From an uncultured Verrucomicrobiota bacterium (GTDB taxonomy: Bacteria; Verrucomicrobiota; Verrucomicrobiia; Limisphaerales; UBA9464), in the NCBI GenBank assembly GCA_903880005.1, contig CAIRNV010000052.1, positions 1 to 40,426 on the forward strand: 40,426 nt of DNA. The letters are read 5' to 3'. Below, in pieces: positions 1 to 7,643 of the stretch (position 1 is its first letter; each line of letters opens with the position of its first letter). A model generated the notes under the pieces. The model did no database searches, was not told the origin of the DNA, and saw nothing but the letters and a program-made list of their open reading frames with translations. Made by a program: the position numbers and the translations under genes.

Positions 1-6
1 CATCCC

Positions 7-651
7 ATGAAATCCCTGCTCGAACGGTTGGACGTGTGCCTTGAGGCGTTGCGCGTGCAGCGCTGGGACGACCACCGCTACTACCACCACAGCCGCGTGA
101 ACCAGTCGCTGCATCTCCTGAGCGCGATGAGCTTCCTGGGGGCCTACGTGCTGCTGTTCACCGACCCCGCATGGGCCGCGTTGCTGGCGTGGGGCGTCTC
201 CATGACCAGCCGCCAGGCGGGGCACTTCTTCTTCGAGCCCAAGACGTATGACCACGTCAATGAGGCCACGCACGACCACAAGGAGGACATCAAGGTGGGG
301 TACAACCTGCGGCGCAAGGTCGTCTTGATGTCCCTGTGGGCGCTGGCCCCGCTCGGGCTGTGGGCGAGCCCGTCGTTCCTCGGGCTCCTGCCCGAGCCCG
401 CCAACGCGTGGGGGCTGGTCCACAACCTCGGCATGGTCTGGCTCTACGTCGGCCTCGGGGGCCTCGTCTTCCGCACCGTGCACCTGTTCTTCATCAAGGA
501 CGTGCTCACGGGCCTTGTGTGGATGTCGAAGATCATCACCGACCCGTTCCACGACATCATGCTCTACTGGCGCTCGCCGTTGGCGCTTCTGCGGGGCGAG
601 TGGATCGACCCGATGGACGACGTACGCGAGGCCAAGGCCAACGGGCGCTAG
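7..651 (+). CDS. Mpo1-like (DUF962-like) membrane protein
   Basis: The 214-residue protein has about four hydrophobic segments (roughly 36-55, 57-70, 104-124 and 136-158). A conserved-looking N-terminal block holds YYHHSRVN (about 25-32), a histidine in the first segment (LHLLS), and GHFFFEP (about 72-78). This arrangement resembles the Mpo1/DUF962 family, whose yeast member is an iron-dependent dioxygenase that shortens 2-hydroxy fatty acids; the assignment here rests on motif spacing only. A second His-rich stretch (THDHKED) could add metal ligands. The ATG lies 6 bases from the window edge, so the ribosome binding site cannot be judged. The stop codon is in a 15-bp tandem repeat that also supplies the stop of the convergent aminotransferase. 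The coding call is firm, the function tentative. Confidence 0.75.
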   Translation: MKSLLERLDVCLEALRVQRWDDHRYYHHSRVNQSLHLLSAMSFLGAYVLLFTDPAWAALLAWGVSMTSRQAGHFFFEPKTYDHVNEATHDHKEDIKVGYNLRRKVVLMSLWALAPLGLWASPSFLGLLPEPANAWGLVHNLGMVWLYVGLGGLVFRTVHLFFIKDVLTGLVWMSKIITDPFHDIMLYWRSPLALLRGEWIDPMDDVREAKANGR

Positions 652-678
652 GCCAACGGGCGCTAGGCCAACGAGCGC
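637..678. repeat. 15-bp tandem repeat carrying stops for two convergent genes
   Basis: The unit GCCAACGGGCGCTAG occurs perfectly at 637-651 and 652-666, followed by a degenerate partial unit (GCCAACGAGCGC). The CTAG in the unit reads as TAG on both strands: the first unit ends the plus-strand gene (649-651) and the second gives the stop of the minus-strand aminotransferase (665-663). Confidence 0.85.
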
Positions 679-2345
679 GAACGGGCGCCCAGCCAACGGC
701 GGCGCGCCTCGGACGCGAACTCCCCGAGGATGCGCCGCCGCAACGTCTTGCGTGTCGTCCCCTCGGGCAGCGTCCACCAACCGCCCTCTCGCATCCGCCG
801 GCACGCCCGCGACATCCGCTCCATCACCTCGTCGAACTGCTCGTCCGTGAAGTTGAGGCTGAAGATCAGCCGGCCGCTGCCCACCCACGACAACGCGAGG
901 CCCTCGGCGCGCAGGTAGAACTGAAGCATCCAGTGGTAACGCGAAGGCACGTCGTACAGGACCGTCCACACCGTGGACATCGCCTCCACCCGCACGGGGT
1001 GCCCCTCGCGCCTGAGCCGCTCGTTCAGGCGTCGGGCGCGCCCGTTCCATCGCTCTTCGAGACCCGCATAGAGGGCCTGCACCTCCGGCGTTCCCAGCCG
1101 TTCCAGGAACACCTGCATCGCCGCCATCACCATGGGGTGGGAGTTGAACGTCCCGCGGGCGAAGCACACGTCGGCCGGGTGCTCGTCCTTGAACCGGCGC
1201 ATGAGTTCCCTTCGCCCGCAGACGACCCCCACCGGGAACCCGCCGCCCAGCGTCTTCCCGTAGGTCACGAGGTCGGCTTGCACGCCGAAGTACTCCTGTG
1301 CGCCGCCCGGCGCGAGTCGGAACCCGAGGAACACCTCGTCGAAGACCAGCACGATGCCGCGCGCCGTGCAGACCTCGCGCAGCTCGCGAAGCCATGCGGT
1401 GTAGGCCTGCCGGTCGAACCCGGCGCTTCGTCCGCCGTCCACGAGGGTGGAGTCGCCGGGCGCGGGGCGGTTTGGGTGCAACGCCTGCAACGGGTTCACC
1501 AGCACGCAGGCGATGTCGCGGCGCGTCCGCAGCACCCGCAGCGTGGCCCGGTCCATCTCCTTCAGCGTGTACGTACGCTGTGGCGTCGCGGGATTGCCGG
1601 GGCCGGGCTGCACGTCATCCCACCATCCATGGTACGCCCCGCAGAAGCGCACGAGGCAGGGGCGACGCGTGTGGTAACGGGCCAGGCGCACGGCCTGCAT
1701 CACGGCCTCCGTCCCGGACATGTGGAACGACACCTCGTCCTTGCCCGAGATGCGGCACAGCTCCCGGGCGTTCCATGCCACGCACGGATGCAACGGCCCC
1801 AGGACCACCCCCATCGCTGCCACGCGCCGGGCTGCCTCCTCCATGCAACCCTTGTAGAACTCATGCCCCAGCACGTTCACCCCGTAGGAGCCCGTCAGGT
1901 CGATGAACTCCCTCCCGTCGAGGTCCGTGACCGTCACCCCGGACGTCCCTTGCACGAAGCCGCCCAGCTTCAACCGGGAGCGAACATGGCGACTGAAGGG
2001 GAAGGGCACGCGGTAGGCCCGGGTGAACTGGAGGTCCGAGATGTGCTCCGCCGCCGCCACGGTGAGGTCCACGGACCGCCCATGCCTCTCGCCCAGCTCC
2101 CGTGCCAACGCCTCGAAGGCCGCCTGGCGTCGCCCCGCGAGATCGGGTCCCGCGCCGTCGGCCGCATAGACCTGTTCCCCTTCGAGGGCGTAGCCCGGCA
2201 ACACACGCGCCACGCGCTTCGCCCAGCGCGAGTGCCCCGTCAGCGACGGATGCTTCGCGCACGAGAGCTGCAATCGGCGATACGCCTTCCATGCCACGAA
2301 CACCCCCGGCACGACCCCCAGCCACCATCCGCTTGATGCATTCAT
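663..2345 (-). CDS. Class III PLP-dependent aminotransferase (glutamate-1-semialdehyde aminotransferase-like)
   Basis: The 560-residue protein carries the hallmarks of fold-type I class III aminotransferases: an SGTEA phosphate-binding turn (about 210-214), GAYHGWWDD (about 236-244), FDEV with the PLP-ring aspartate (D336), and TYGKTLGGGFP with the Schiff-base lysine K364. The core resembles glutamate-1-semialdehyde aminomutase and related enzymes. The protein is some 100 residues longer than HemL because of an N-terminal extension that begins with a hydrophobic stretch (GWWLGVVPGVFVAW, 6-19), which could anchor it to the membrane. That extension and the neighbouring phosphatidylserine decarboxylase argue against simple haem synthesis; the substrate is unknown. 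The ATG shares two bases with the start codon of the divergent psd gene, and no strong ribosome binding site is visible. The C-terminus (RRWLGARSRSLA) is partly encoded by the tandem repeat at the convergent junction. Confidence 0.88.
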   Translation of the reverse strand: MNASSGWWLGVVPGVFVAWKAYRRLQLSCAKHPSLTGHSRWAKRVARVLPGYALEGEQVYAADGAGPDLAGRRQAAFEALARELGERHGRSVDLTVAAAEHISDLQFTRAYRVPFPFSRHVRSRLKLGGFVQGTSGVTVTDLDGREFIDLTGSYGVNVLGHEFYKGCMEEAARRVAAMGVVLGPLHPCVAWNARELCRISGKDEVSFHMSGTEAVMQAVRLARYHTRRPCLVRFCGAYHGWWDDVQPGPGNPATPQRTYTLKEMDRATLRVLRTRRDIACVLVNPLQALHPNRPAPGDSTLVDGGRSAGFDRQAYTAWLRELREVCTARGIVLVFDEVFLGFRLAPGGAQEYFGVQADLVTYGKTLGGGFPVGVVCGRRELMRRFKDEHPADVCFARGTFNSHPMVMAAMQVFLERLGTPEVQALYAGLEERWNGRARRLNERLRREGHPVRVEAMSTVWTVLYDVPSRYHWMLQFYLRAEGLALSWVGSGRLIFSLNFTDEQFDEVMERMSRACRRMREGGWWTLPEGTTRKTLRRRILGEFASEARRRWLGARSRSLA

Positions 2346-3270
2346 GAAAGATTCCCAAACACCCGAGTCATCCGAGCCCAAGCCTCCCGAGTCGCGCGCG
2401 CACGGCGGGCTCAAGGCCTGGCGCGACCGGCTCCTGCTCCAGGAGGACCTGAACTTCCTGCTCACGAACCGCGTCCCGCGCATCCTGCTCACCCGCCTCA
2501 TGGGCCGGGTCAGCAAGGTTCGCAGCCGCCCCTTCGCACGGGCGGCCATCGGCGTGTGGCGGCTCTTCACGGACCTCGACCTTTCGGAGGCCCGCGAGCA
2601 GCGGTTCGACAGCCTGCACGATTGCTTCGTCCGCGAGCTGCGGCCTGGGGCGAGGCCCGTGGCGGCGGACCCCGACCTGATGACGAGCCCGTGCGACGGC
2701 ATCGTGGGGGCAATGGGGGAGGCGCGGGGCACGGAGGTGTTCCAGGCCAAGGGCTTCCCTTATTCGATCGAGGACCTGATGGGGGACGCCGCGACGGCCG
2801 CGCCGTTTCGCGACGGCACCTACCTCACGCTGCGGCTGACCTCGTCGATGTACCACCGGTTCCATGCGCCCGACGACGGCGTGGTGGAAGGGGTGACGTA
2901 CCTGAGCGGCGACACATGGAACGTGAACCCGATCGCGCTGAGTCGCGTGGAGCGGTTGTTTTGCCGGAACGAGCGCGTGTTGATCCGCATGCGGCTCCAT
3001 GATGGCCAGCCCGCCGCGTTGGTGGCCGTGGCCGCCATCCTCGTGGCGTCCGTGCGCCTGCATTTCCTCGACGTCCTGCTTCACCTCAGGTGGCGCGGCC
3101 CGAACGTCATCCCCTGCCATCACCCGGTGCGAAGGGGCGAGGAACTCGGGTGGTTCGAGCACGGCTCAACGATCGTCTTGTTCGTCCCGAGGGGCTTCAA
3201 GCCTTGCCCGGGAATCGAGCCGGGTGCGCGCGTGCGCATGGGCCAGGCGTTGTGGCGTCGTTCCGCCTGA
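2344..3270 (+). CDS. psd: Phosphatidylserine decarboxylase proenzyme
   Basis: This enzyme decarboxylates phosphatidylserine to phosphatidylethanolamine at the inner membrane. The 308-residue proenzyme shows PCDGIV with the catalytic aspartate, YHRFHAP with the active-site histidine, WNVNP, and near the C-terminus the self-cleavage motif HGSTIVLF. Cleavage before S275 would give the small pyruvoyl alpha subunit. The length and the HGST-type motif match the classical membrane-associated type rather than the short LGST actinobacterial or archaeal type. The chosen ATG overlaps the aminotransferase start in the palindrome CATG, so the two divergent genes have essentially no 5' spacer. The polar first 25 residues (MKDSQTPESSEPK...) could be non-native, and a start a little downstream is possible. 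No phosphatidylserine synthase gene is in the window. Confidence 0.93.
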   Translation: MKDSQTPESSEPKPPESRAHGGLKAWRDRLLLQEDLNFLLTNRVPRILLTRLMGRVSKVRSRPFARAAIGVWRLFTDLDLSEAREQRFDSLHDCFVRELRPGARPVAADPDLMTSPCDGIVGAMGEARGTEVFQAKGFPYSIEDLMGDAATAAPFRDGTYLTLRLTSSMYHRFHAPDDGVVEGVTYLSGDTWNVNPIALSRVERLFCRNERVLIRMRLHDGQPAALVAVAAILVASVRLHFLDVLLHLRWRGPNVIPCHHPVRRGEELGWFEHGSTIVLFVPRGFKPCPGIEPGARVRMGQALWRRSA

Positions 3271-3407
3271 AAAGGGCGGGTTTGTTGCCGGGCCATCACC
3301 GGGCTGTCACCCAAATCTTGCAGGCCAGGATGGGACGCCGGCTCCCCGTCGTGCGGCTGCATTGGCTGCACCGCCCCCCCGGCCTGGGGTTGGGGCCATG
3401 GAGATCA

Positions 3408-6203
3408 TCAACCCGTCGTGCGCAAGCCGCTCGCGATGGCGTTGATCGTCAGGAGCAATTCCGGGAACTCCGCCTGGGCGCGGGCTTCATCGCCCGACTT
3501 CAGGGCCTCGCGCCAGCGAACCAACTGGCGGATCTGGAGCCGGTGGAGCACGCGCAACGGCCCCGAGCGCAAGGCCAACGTGCGGCCCAGGCGGGGCCGT
3601 CTCCCGGCGAATTCCTGCCCCCGCACCCGCGCCATGCCGTCGCGCGTGCGGTTCCACTCGGCCTCGATGAGCAGCCAGACGCGTTCCCGGACAGCAGCGT
3701 CCTCGACCATGCCGGCGTAGTCGCGCATGACGTCGGGGTCGCTGCTGGCGAGCGATGTCTCCACGTTGGTGAGCACGTAGTAGAGGAAGGGCACGTCGGC
3801 GACATGCCGGCGCAGCACCGCGATGTCGCCGTCGTCGAGGGCCGCCAGCGCGGCGCCCATCCCGAACCATCCGGTGAGGTAATACCGCGCCTGCGTCCAA
3901 CTGAACACCCACGGGATGGCGCGCAGGTCCGCGAGGCTCGCGCGGCCCGTCCGGCGCGACGGACGCGACCCGATGCGCGTGTTCTCGAGGGCGTCGAGCG
4001 GGGTGGCTTGCCGATGGAACTGGAGGAAGCCGTCGGTCCCGAGCAGGGCGCGGTAGGCGGCGCGCGACGTCGAGGCCATGCGCTCGAGCACGGGCACGAG
4101 GTCGGCGGGCAGTGGCCCGGCCTTTCCATGCCGCCACGCCGCCGCCGTCACGCCCGCGAGCAAGAGCTCGAGGTTGTACAGCGCCGTGCCCGGGTTGCCG
4201 TACTTCTGCGCGATGGTCTCGCCTTGCTCGGTGAGTCGGATCGCCCCGTCCAACGACCCGGCGGGCAAGGCCTCGAGGAACCGGTGGGTCGGCCCCGCGC
4301 CCCGGCTCACGGTGCCGCCGCGTCCGTGGAAGAACTGGATGGCGACGCCCGCCCGCTGGGCCACGGCGGCGAGTCGTGCCTGGCCGCGTTGCAACGCCCA
4401 TTGGCTCGCCAGGATGCCCGCGTCCTTGTTCGAGTCCGAGTAGCCCACCATGACCTGCTGGCGCGGGTGGCCGGGGCGGCCGGCCATGCGTGCGTGGTAG
4501 GCGAGGCTCGCGCGGGTGACGGGGAACTCGAGGAATGGCTCCAGCAGGCCGGGGCCGTTCTCGAGGTCCTCCACCGTCTCCAGCAACGGCACCACGGGAA
4601 GAAGGCAAACCATCCCCTCGGGAAACAACCGCAACAGCCCCGCCTCGCGGGCCAGCAGGTACACCGCCAGGAGATCGGAGACGCGACGGGTCATGCTCAC
4701 GATCAACGAGCCCAGGCCGTCCGGACCATGCCGTTGCAAGTGCGACGCCAGGACCCGGAAGGTCCCCACCACGGCGTCCGCCTCCGGCCCCGCGGACGCG
4801 ACGGGGTGGAGGAAGGGCCGCGGCGATCGGATCTCCCGTTCCAGCAAACGCAGCCGCTCGGGCTCCGTCCATTCCTCCCATTGGGACGCGTCGAGGCCCG
4901 AGGCCATGAGCAACTGCTTGAGCGCGCGGTCGTGGAAGGCGGAGTTCTGGCGCACGTCCAGCCGGGCGAGATGGAAGCCGAACGTCTCCAGCACCCGTCG
5001 CACCGGCCGCACGTCATGGCCCGCAAGCCTTCGCGCGCCGGCCTCCACCAACGACGCCTCCAGGACGGCGAGGTCCGCGTCGAGCTGCGAGGGCACGGCG
5101 TAGCGCCCCGGCGAATCCTGCACCTGCGCGAGCAACCCTGGCTGCACGTCCACCGGCAGGCGGGCCGCCATGAGTTCCGCCGCCTGGCGCCAAGGCTCCC
5201 CCGGGTGCATCTGGACGATGGGCGTGGCGGCGTCGCCCAACGCCTCGCGGCAGCGCTGGATCAAGCCGATCAAGGCCGGGGGCGGCGCCTGGATCCATTC
5301 CGCCAAGGGCAGCTTCTCCGCCAAGGCCGTCAATTGCCGGTGCATGACCACCAGCGCGTTCGCCCGAAGGCGCTCGAGCGTCTCCCCGGTCACCTCCGCC
5401 GTCACCCCCGGATGCCCGTCCCGGTCGCCGCCCACCCAGGTCCCAAAGCGCAGCCGCGGCAACGTCCCCGGGGCCTCCAGCGCCTCGGCGGCAAAGCCCG
5501 CCCGCGTCCACGCCGACGCCAGTCGTCGGTCCAGCGCCGGGATGGTCCCCGGCAACACGTCCCGCAGGTAGTTCAGGACGTTGCGCCGCTCGTCGGCGAC
5601 CGTGGGCTTCTGCATCAAGATCTCCCCGGTTCGCCACAACCGTTCCATCAAGGCCATCACCTCCGCACGCCCGGCCCCGCCCGAGTCCGCACGCCCCCCC
5701 TCGCCGATCCCCATGGCCCGCAGCAGCCGCATCAACTCGCGATGTTGCTCCAGCACCGACGACCGCTTCGCCTCGGTGGGGTGCGCGGTGAACACGGGCT
5801 CGACCTCGACGCCGGACATGACGGCGGCCAGGGGACCCGCCTGCGCGCCCGAGCGACCCAGGCTTGCGAGGACCTCGCCCCAGAGGCCGCGCTCGGCCTC
5901 CGGGCCCTCCGCCGCCTCCCGCAGGTGCCGCATGCTTTCGGCGGCGTGCTCCTCCACCGTGTTGAGCAATTGAAACGCCATCGCGTAGGCGAGCCCAAGG
6001 CGGGCGGGCGGCTCGGGTTCACCCGGTTCCGCTCCAACTCCCGGCCCGCCACGCCATGGCAGCCATCGGCCCAGGTCGCCTTCCCCAAGCCCCTCCAACA
6101 CCTCGGCGAGGCAGCCCGTCAACCAACGGACCTCCCTCTCGATTTGTTGGAAACCCAGCTCGACGTAGTCCGGTGGGGCGGTTGTTTCCGGCGCGGCATT
6201 CAT
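3408..6203 (-). CDS. ppc: Phosphoenolpyruvate carboxylase
   Basis: The enzyme carboxylates PEP to oxaloacetate, replenishing the TCA cycle. The 931-residue protein has the expected length and all signature motifs: FTAHPTEAKR with catalytic H141, GYSDSNKDAG (587-596), and FHGRGGTVSRGAGP (625-638), which binds PEP and bicarbonate. It also has IPWVFSWTQ, and the C-terminus ends in RTTG, close to the usual NTG end. The start at MNAAPE is chosen because the upstream in-frame residues are unlike the family N-terminus; an in-frame extension to 6311 exists but is not convincing. Substitutions such as SNKDAG for SGKDAG and SRGAGP for GRGGGP are within family tolerance. It is convergent with psd, with 137 bp between the stops and no clear terminator hairpin. 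Confidence 0.96.
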   Translation of the reverse strand: MNAAPETTAPPDYVELGFQQIEREVRWLTGCLAEVLEGLGEGDLGRWLPWRGGPGVGAEPGEPEPPARLGLAYAMAFQLLNTVEEHAAESMRHLREAAEGPEAERGLWGEVLASLGRSGAQAGPLAAVMSGVEVEPVFTAHPTEAKRSSVLEQHRELMRLLRAMGIGEGGRADSGGAGRAEVMALMERLWRTGEILMQKPTVADERRNVLNYLRDVLPGTIPALDRRLASAWTRAGFAAEALEAPGTLPRLRFGTWVGGDRDGHPGVTAEVTGETLERLRANALVVMHRQLTALAEKLPLAEWIQAPPPALIGLIQRCREALGDAATPIVQMHPGEPWRQAAELMAARLPVDVQPGLLAQVQDSPGRYAVPSQLDADLAVLEASLVEAGARRLAGHDVRPVRRVLETFGFHLARLDVRQNSAFHDRALKQLLMASGLDASQWEEWTEPERLRLLEREIRSPRPFLHPVASAGPEADAVVGTFRVLASHLQRHGPDGLGSLIVSMTRRVSDLLAVYLLAREAGLLRLFPEGMVCLLPVVPLLETVEDLENGPGLLEPFLEFPVTRASLAYHARMAGRPGHPRQQVMVGYSDSNKDAGILASQWALQRGQARLAAVAQRAGVAIQFFHGRGGTVSRGAGPTHRFLEALPAGSLDGAIRLTEQGETIAQKYGNPGTALYNLELLLAGVTAAAWRHGKAGPLPADLVPVLERMASTSRAAYRALLGTDGFLQFHRQATPLDALENTRIGSRPSRRTGRASLADLRAIPWVFSWTQARYYLTGWFGMGAALAALDDGDIAVLRRHVADVPFLYYVLTNVETSLASSDPDVMRDYAGMVEDAAVRERVWLLIEAEWNRTRDGMARVRGQEFAGRRPRLGRTLALRSGPLRVLHRLQIRQLVRWREALKSGDEARAQAEFPELLLTINAIASGLRTTG

Positions 6204-6325
6204 GGCATGGATGAGGCAAAAGGCGGGCTCGATGTTCGATGACCTTGACCGACCCGCGCCCATGCCATCGGCCCCGCGCCGCGTCAAATGAAGCATGGTC
6301 TTGGGCACCATGTTTCCGCGCTTGG

Positions 6326-6485
6326 CCGAAGCGCTTCAGGTGGGCGGGAGGCGATGGGGCAGGCGCGTCGCCGGCGAGATCAGGGCTGATCCAGGTTTCC
6401 CGCAAGCACGGGGGAACGGGCGAAGGACGAAGCTCTTGCGAAAGAAGATCCAGCAAGGACGAGCGACCCCAACGGCATCGTCCCG
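6326..6485 (+). repeat. Dispersed 163-bp inverted-repeat element, copy A (degenerate)
   Basis: The left end CCGAAGCGCTTCAGGTGG and the right end CCAACGGCATCGTCCCG match the family terminal inverted repeat CCGGGACGATTCAGTTGG with a few changes. The right half keeps the family core (GAAGGACGAAGCTCTTGCG and AAAGAAGATCCAGCAAG), while the left half is eroded. The right flank is CTCAG, whose TCA is the reverse-strand TGA stop of the ferredoxin gene, so the element begins at that stop. Confidence 0.75.
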
Positions 6486-6486
6486 C

Positions 6487-6777
6487 TCAGTGCGCCTGCC
6501 GCAGCGTCACGTCGCCCGTGCCGGTGACGCGGACGCAACACGTGAGGCGGAATCGGTCCGGGTCACGGTTCCATTGGTCGAGCACGTCGAGTTCCTCGGG
6601 CGTGGGTGGCGCGAGGTGTTGCATGCCCGAGACGATCTCGGCGCAGCAGGTGCCACAGGAGCAGTTGAAGCAACCTGCCTCCATGTCCACGCCCGCCTTT
6701 TCGCCCGCGTCCAGGAGCGTCACGCCTGCCTCGACCTCGGCCGACGCGTTCTGGGGAAGAATCGTTACCTTCGACAT
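6487..6777 (-). CDS. [2Fe-2S] plant-type ferredoxin
   Basis: This is a 96-residue electron-transfer protein of the adrenodoxin/plant-type fold. Cluster ligands are C36, C41 and C44 in GCFNCSCGTC (C-x4-C-x2-C) and C80 in RLTCC. Extra cysteines lie at 39, 45 and 81. The ATG is chosen because the family core begins just after it (MSKVTILPQ); in-frame codons further upstream run into the repeat-rich gap. The gene stands alone, with no partner reductase next to it. Its stop codon lies in the flank of repeat copy A, so its 3' untranslated region consists of the repeat. Confidence 0.93.
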   Translation of the reverse strand: MSKVTILPQNASAEVEAGVTLLDAGEKAGVDMEAGCFNCSCGTCCAEIVSGMQHLAPPTPEELDVLDQWNRDPDRFRLTCCVRVTGTGDVTLRQAH

Positions 6778-7248
6778 TGTGAAGAGCCGCCAGACTTCCC
6801 GCCGATGCCCAGAAGTCAACCGGTCGGTTGGCTCCCGAATCCACGCGTAAGAAGTTTTTGAGTGAAGGGCTCTCGCCTCGCGCGGCGCTGCCAGAGGGTG
6901 GATCCTGCGGGCTCTCTTCGCGTCTTCGCGTGATTCAAAAACCATGCCTTCCCATGTACTGAACCCGTGATGCATGCAGCCGGGATTTCCTCACGCGAAG
7001 ACGCGAAGACGCGAAGAATGCGGTCGCATGGAGGCCCATGCCGAGGTTCATGCCCATCCGCTACGATCGCGTTCTGGCACGCCGCCTGTGGTACTTCACG
7101 GGGTTGTGGATCCGGAGTCTCTCCCATCCTTACGCGAGGATTTGGATGGCTGGTGCGATGCCGTTGCGTCGGGGGGCGACGCGGGCGACGGCGCGTTGGG
7201 ACGCGGCGATTGACCTGGAAGCACGCAGCGGTCCAGCCTCGCGGGGTC
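6778..7248. other. Intergenic region between ferredoxin and gcvH
   Basis: This 471-bp gap separates the divergent ferredoxin and gcvH genes. It holds the inverted octamer-repeat element (6916-7016) and presumably both promoters, but no convincing -35/-10 pair was found. Short open frames exist on both strands, but none has a ribosome binding site or protein-like composition. I see no supported gene here. Confidence 0.5.
6916..7016. repeat. Inverted repeat built from an 8-bp unit (GCGAAGAC / GTCTTCGC)
   Basis: An 18-bp left arm, CTTCGCGTCTTCGCGTGA (6916-6933), is perfectly complementary to TCACGCGAAGACGCGAAG (6991-7008). The right arm has one further ACGCGAAG unit (to 7016). The arms enclose 57 bp, so the structure could fold as a long stem-loop or be a small MITE-like remnant. 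It lies between divergent genes, unlike the 163-bp family, and shares no sequence with it. Confidence 0.8.
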
Positions 7249-7629
7249 ATGAGCACGAAGGTTCCCGATGATTTGAAGTACGCGGCGTCGCACGAGTGGG
7301 TGCGGGTGCAGGATGGAGTGGCCACGGTGGGAATCACCGACCACGCGCAGCACGAGTTGACGGACATTGTGTTCGTCGAACTCCCGGCAGTGGGCCGCGT
7401 GGTGAAGGCCGGCCAGGCCTGCGCCGTCGTGGAGTCCGTCAAGACGGCCAGCGACATCTACGCGCCGGTCGCGGGCGAGGTGATCGCCGTGAACGCCGCC
7501 GTCTCGGGCAATCCCTCGTTGGTGAACACGGATCCCTACGGCGAGGGCTGGTTCATGCGCGTGCGGCTTTCGGGTGGCGTGGACGGGTTGCTGGACGCCG
7601 CCGGGTACCGCGAGAAGATCGGGGCCTGA
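7249..7629 (+). CDS. gcvH: Glycine cleavage system H protein
   Basis: This lipoyl carrier shuttles the aminomethyl group between the P and T proteins of the glycine cleavage complex. The 126-residue sequence is full length for the family. The lipoylated lysine is K65 in [19 protein letters not shown], and the C-terminal half shows [15 protein letters not shown]. The ATG at MSTKVPDD is the family-like start; the in-frame extension upstream runs back through the intergenic repeat and is not credible. gcvT and gcvP are not in the window. The methyltransferase that follows starts 14 bp after the stop and is probably co-transcribed. Confidence 0.95.
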   Translation: MSTKVPDDLKYAASHEWVRVQDGVATVGITDHAQHELTDIVFVELPAVGRVVKAGQACAVVESVKTASDIYAPVAGEVIAVNAAVSGNPSLVNTDPYGEGWFMRVRLSGGVDGLLDAAGYREKIGA

Positions 7630-7643
7630 GCCAGGGGCTCGCC

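Noticed and set aside
336-2336. A 666-codon plus-strand open frame opposite the aminotransferase
   Set aside because: Low-complexity Arg/Pro/His-rich translation antisense to a well-supported gene.
3090-6242. A 1050-codon open frame on the plus strand opposite PEP carboxylase
   Set aside because: It is an antisense shadow: Arg/His/Pro/Gln-rich composition, no domain, and it lies opposite a clear ppc gene. High GC content makes such long shadows common here.
7038-7271. Possible small gene (77 codons) just upstream of gcvH
   Set aside because: No ribosome binding site, overlaps the gcvH start in another frame, and the translation is Arg-rich without hydrophobic or domain pattern.
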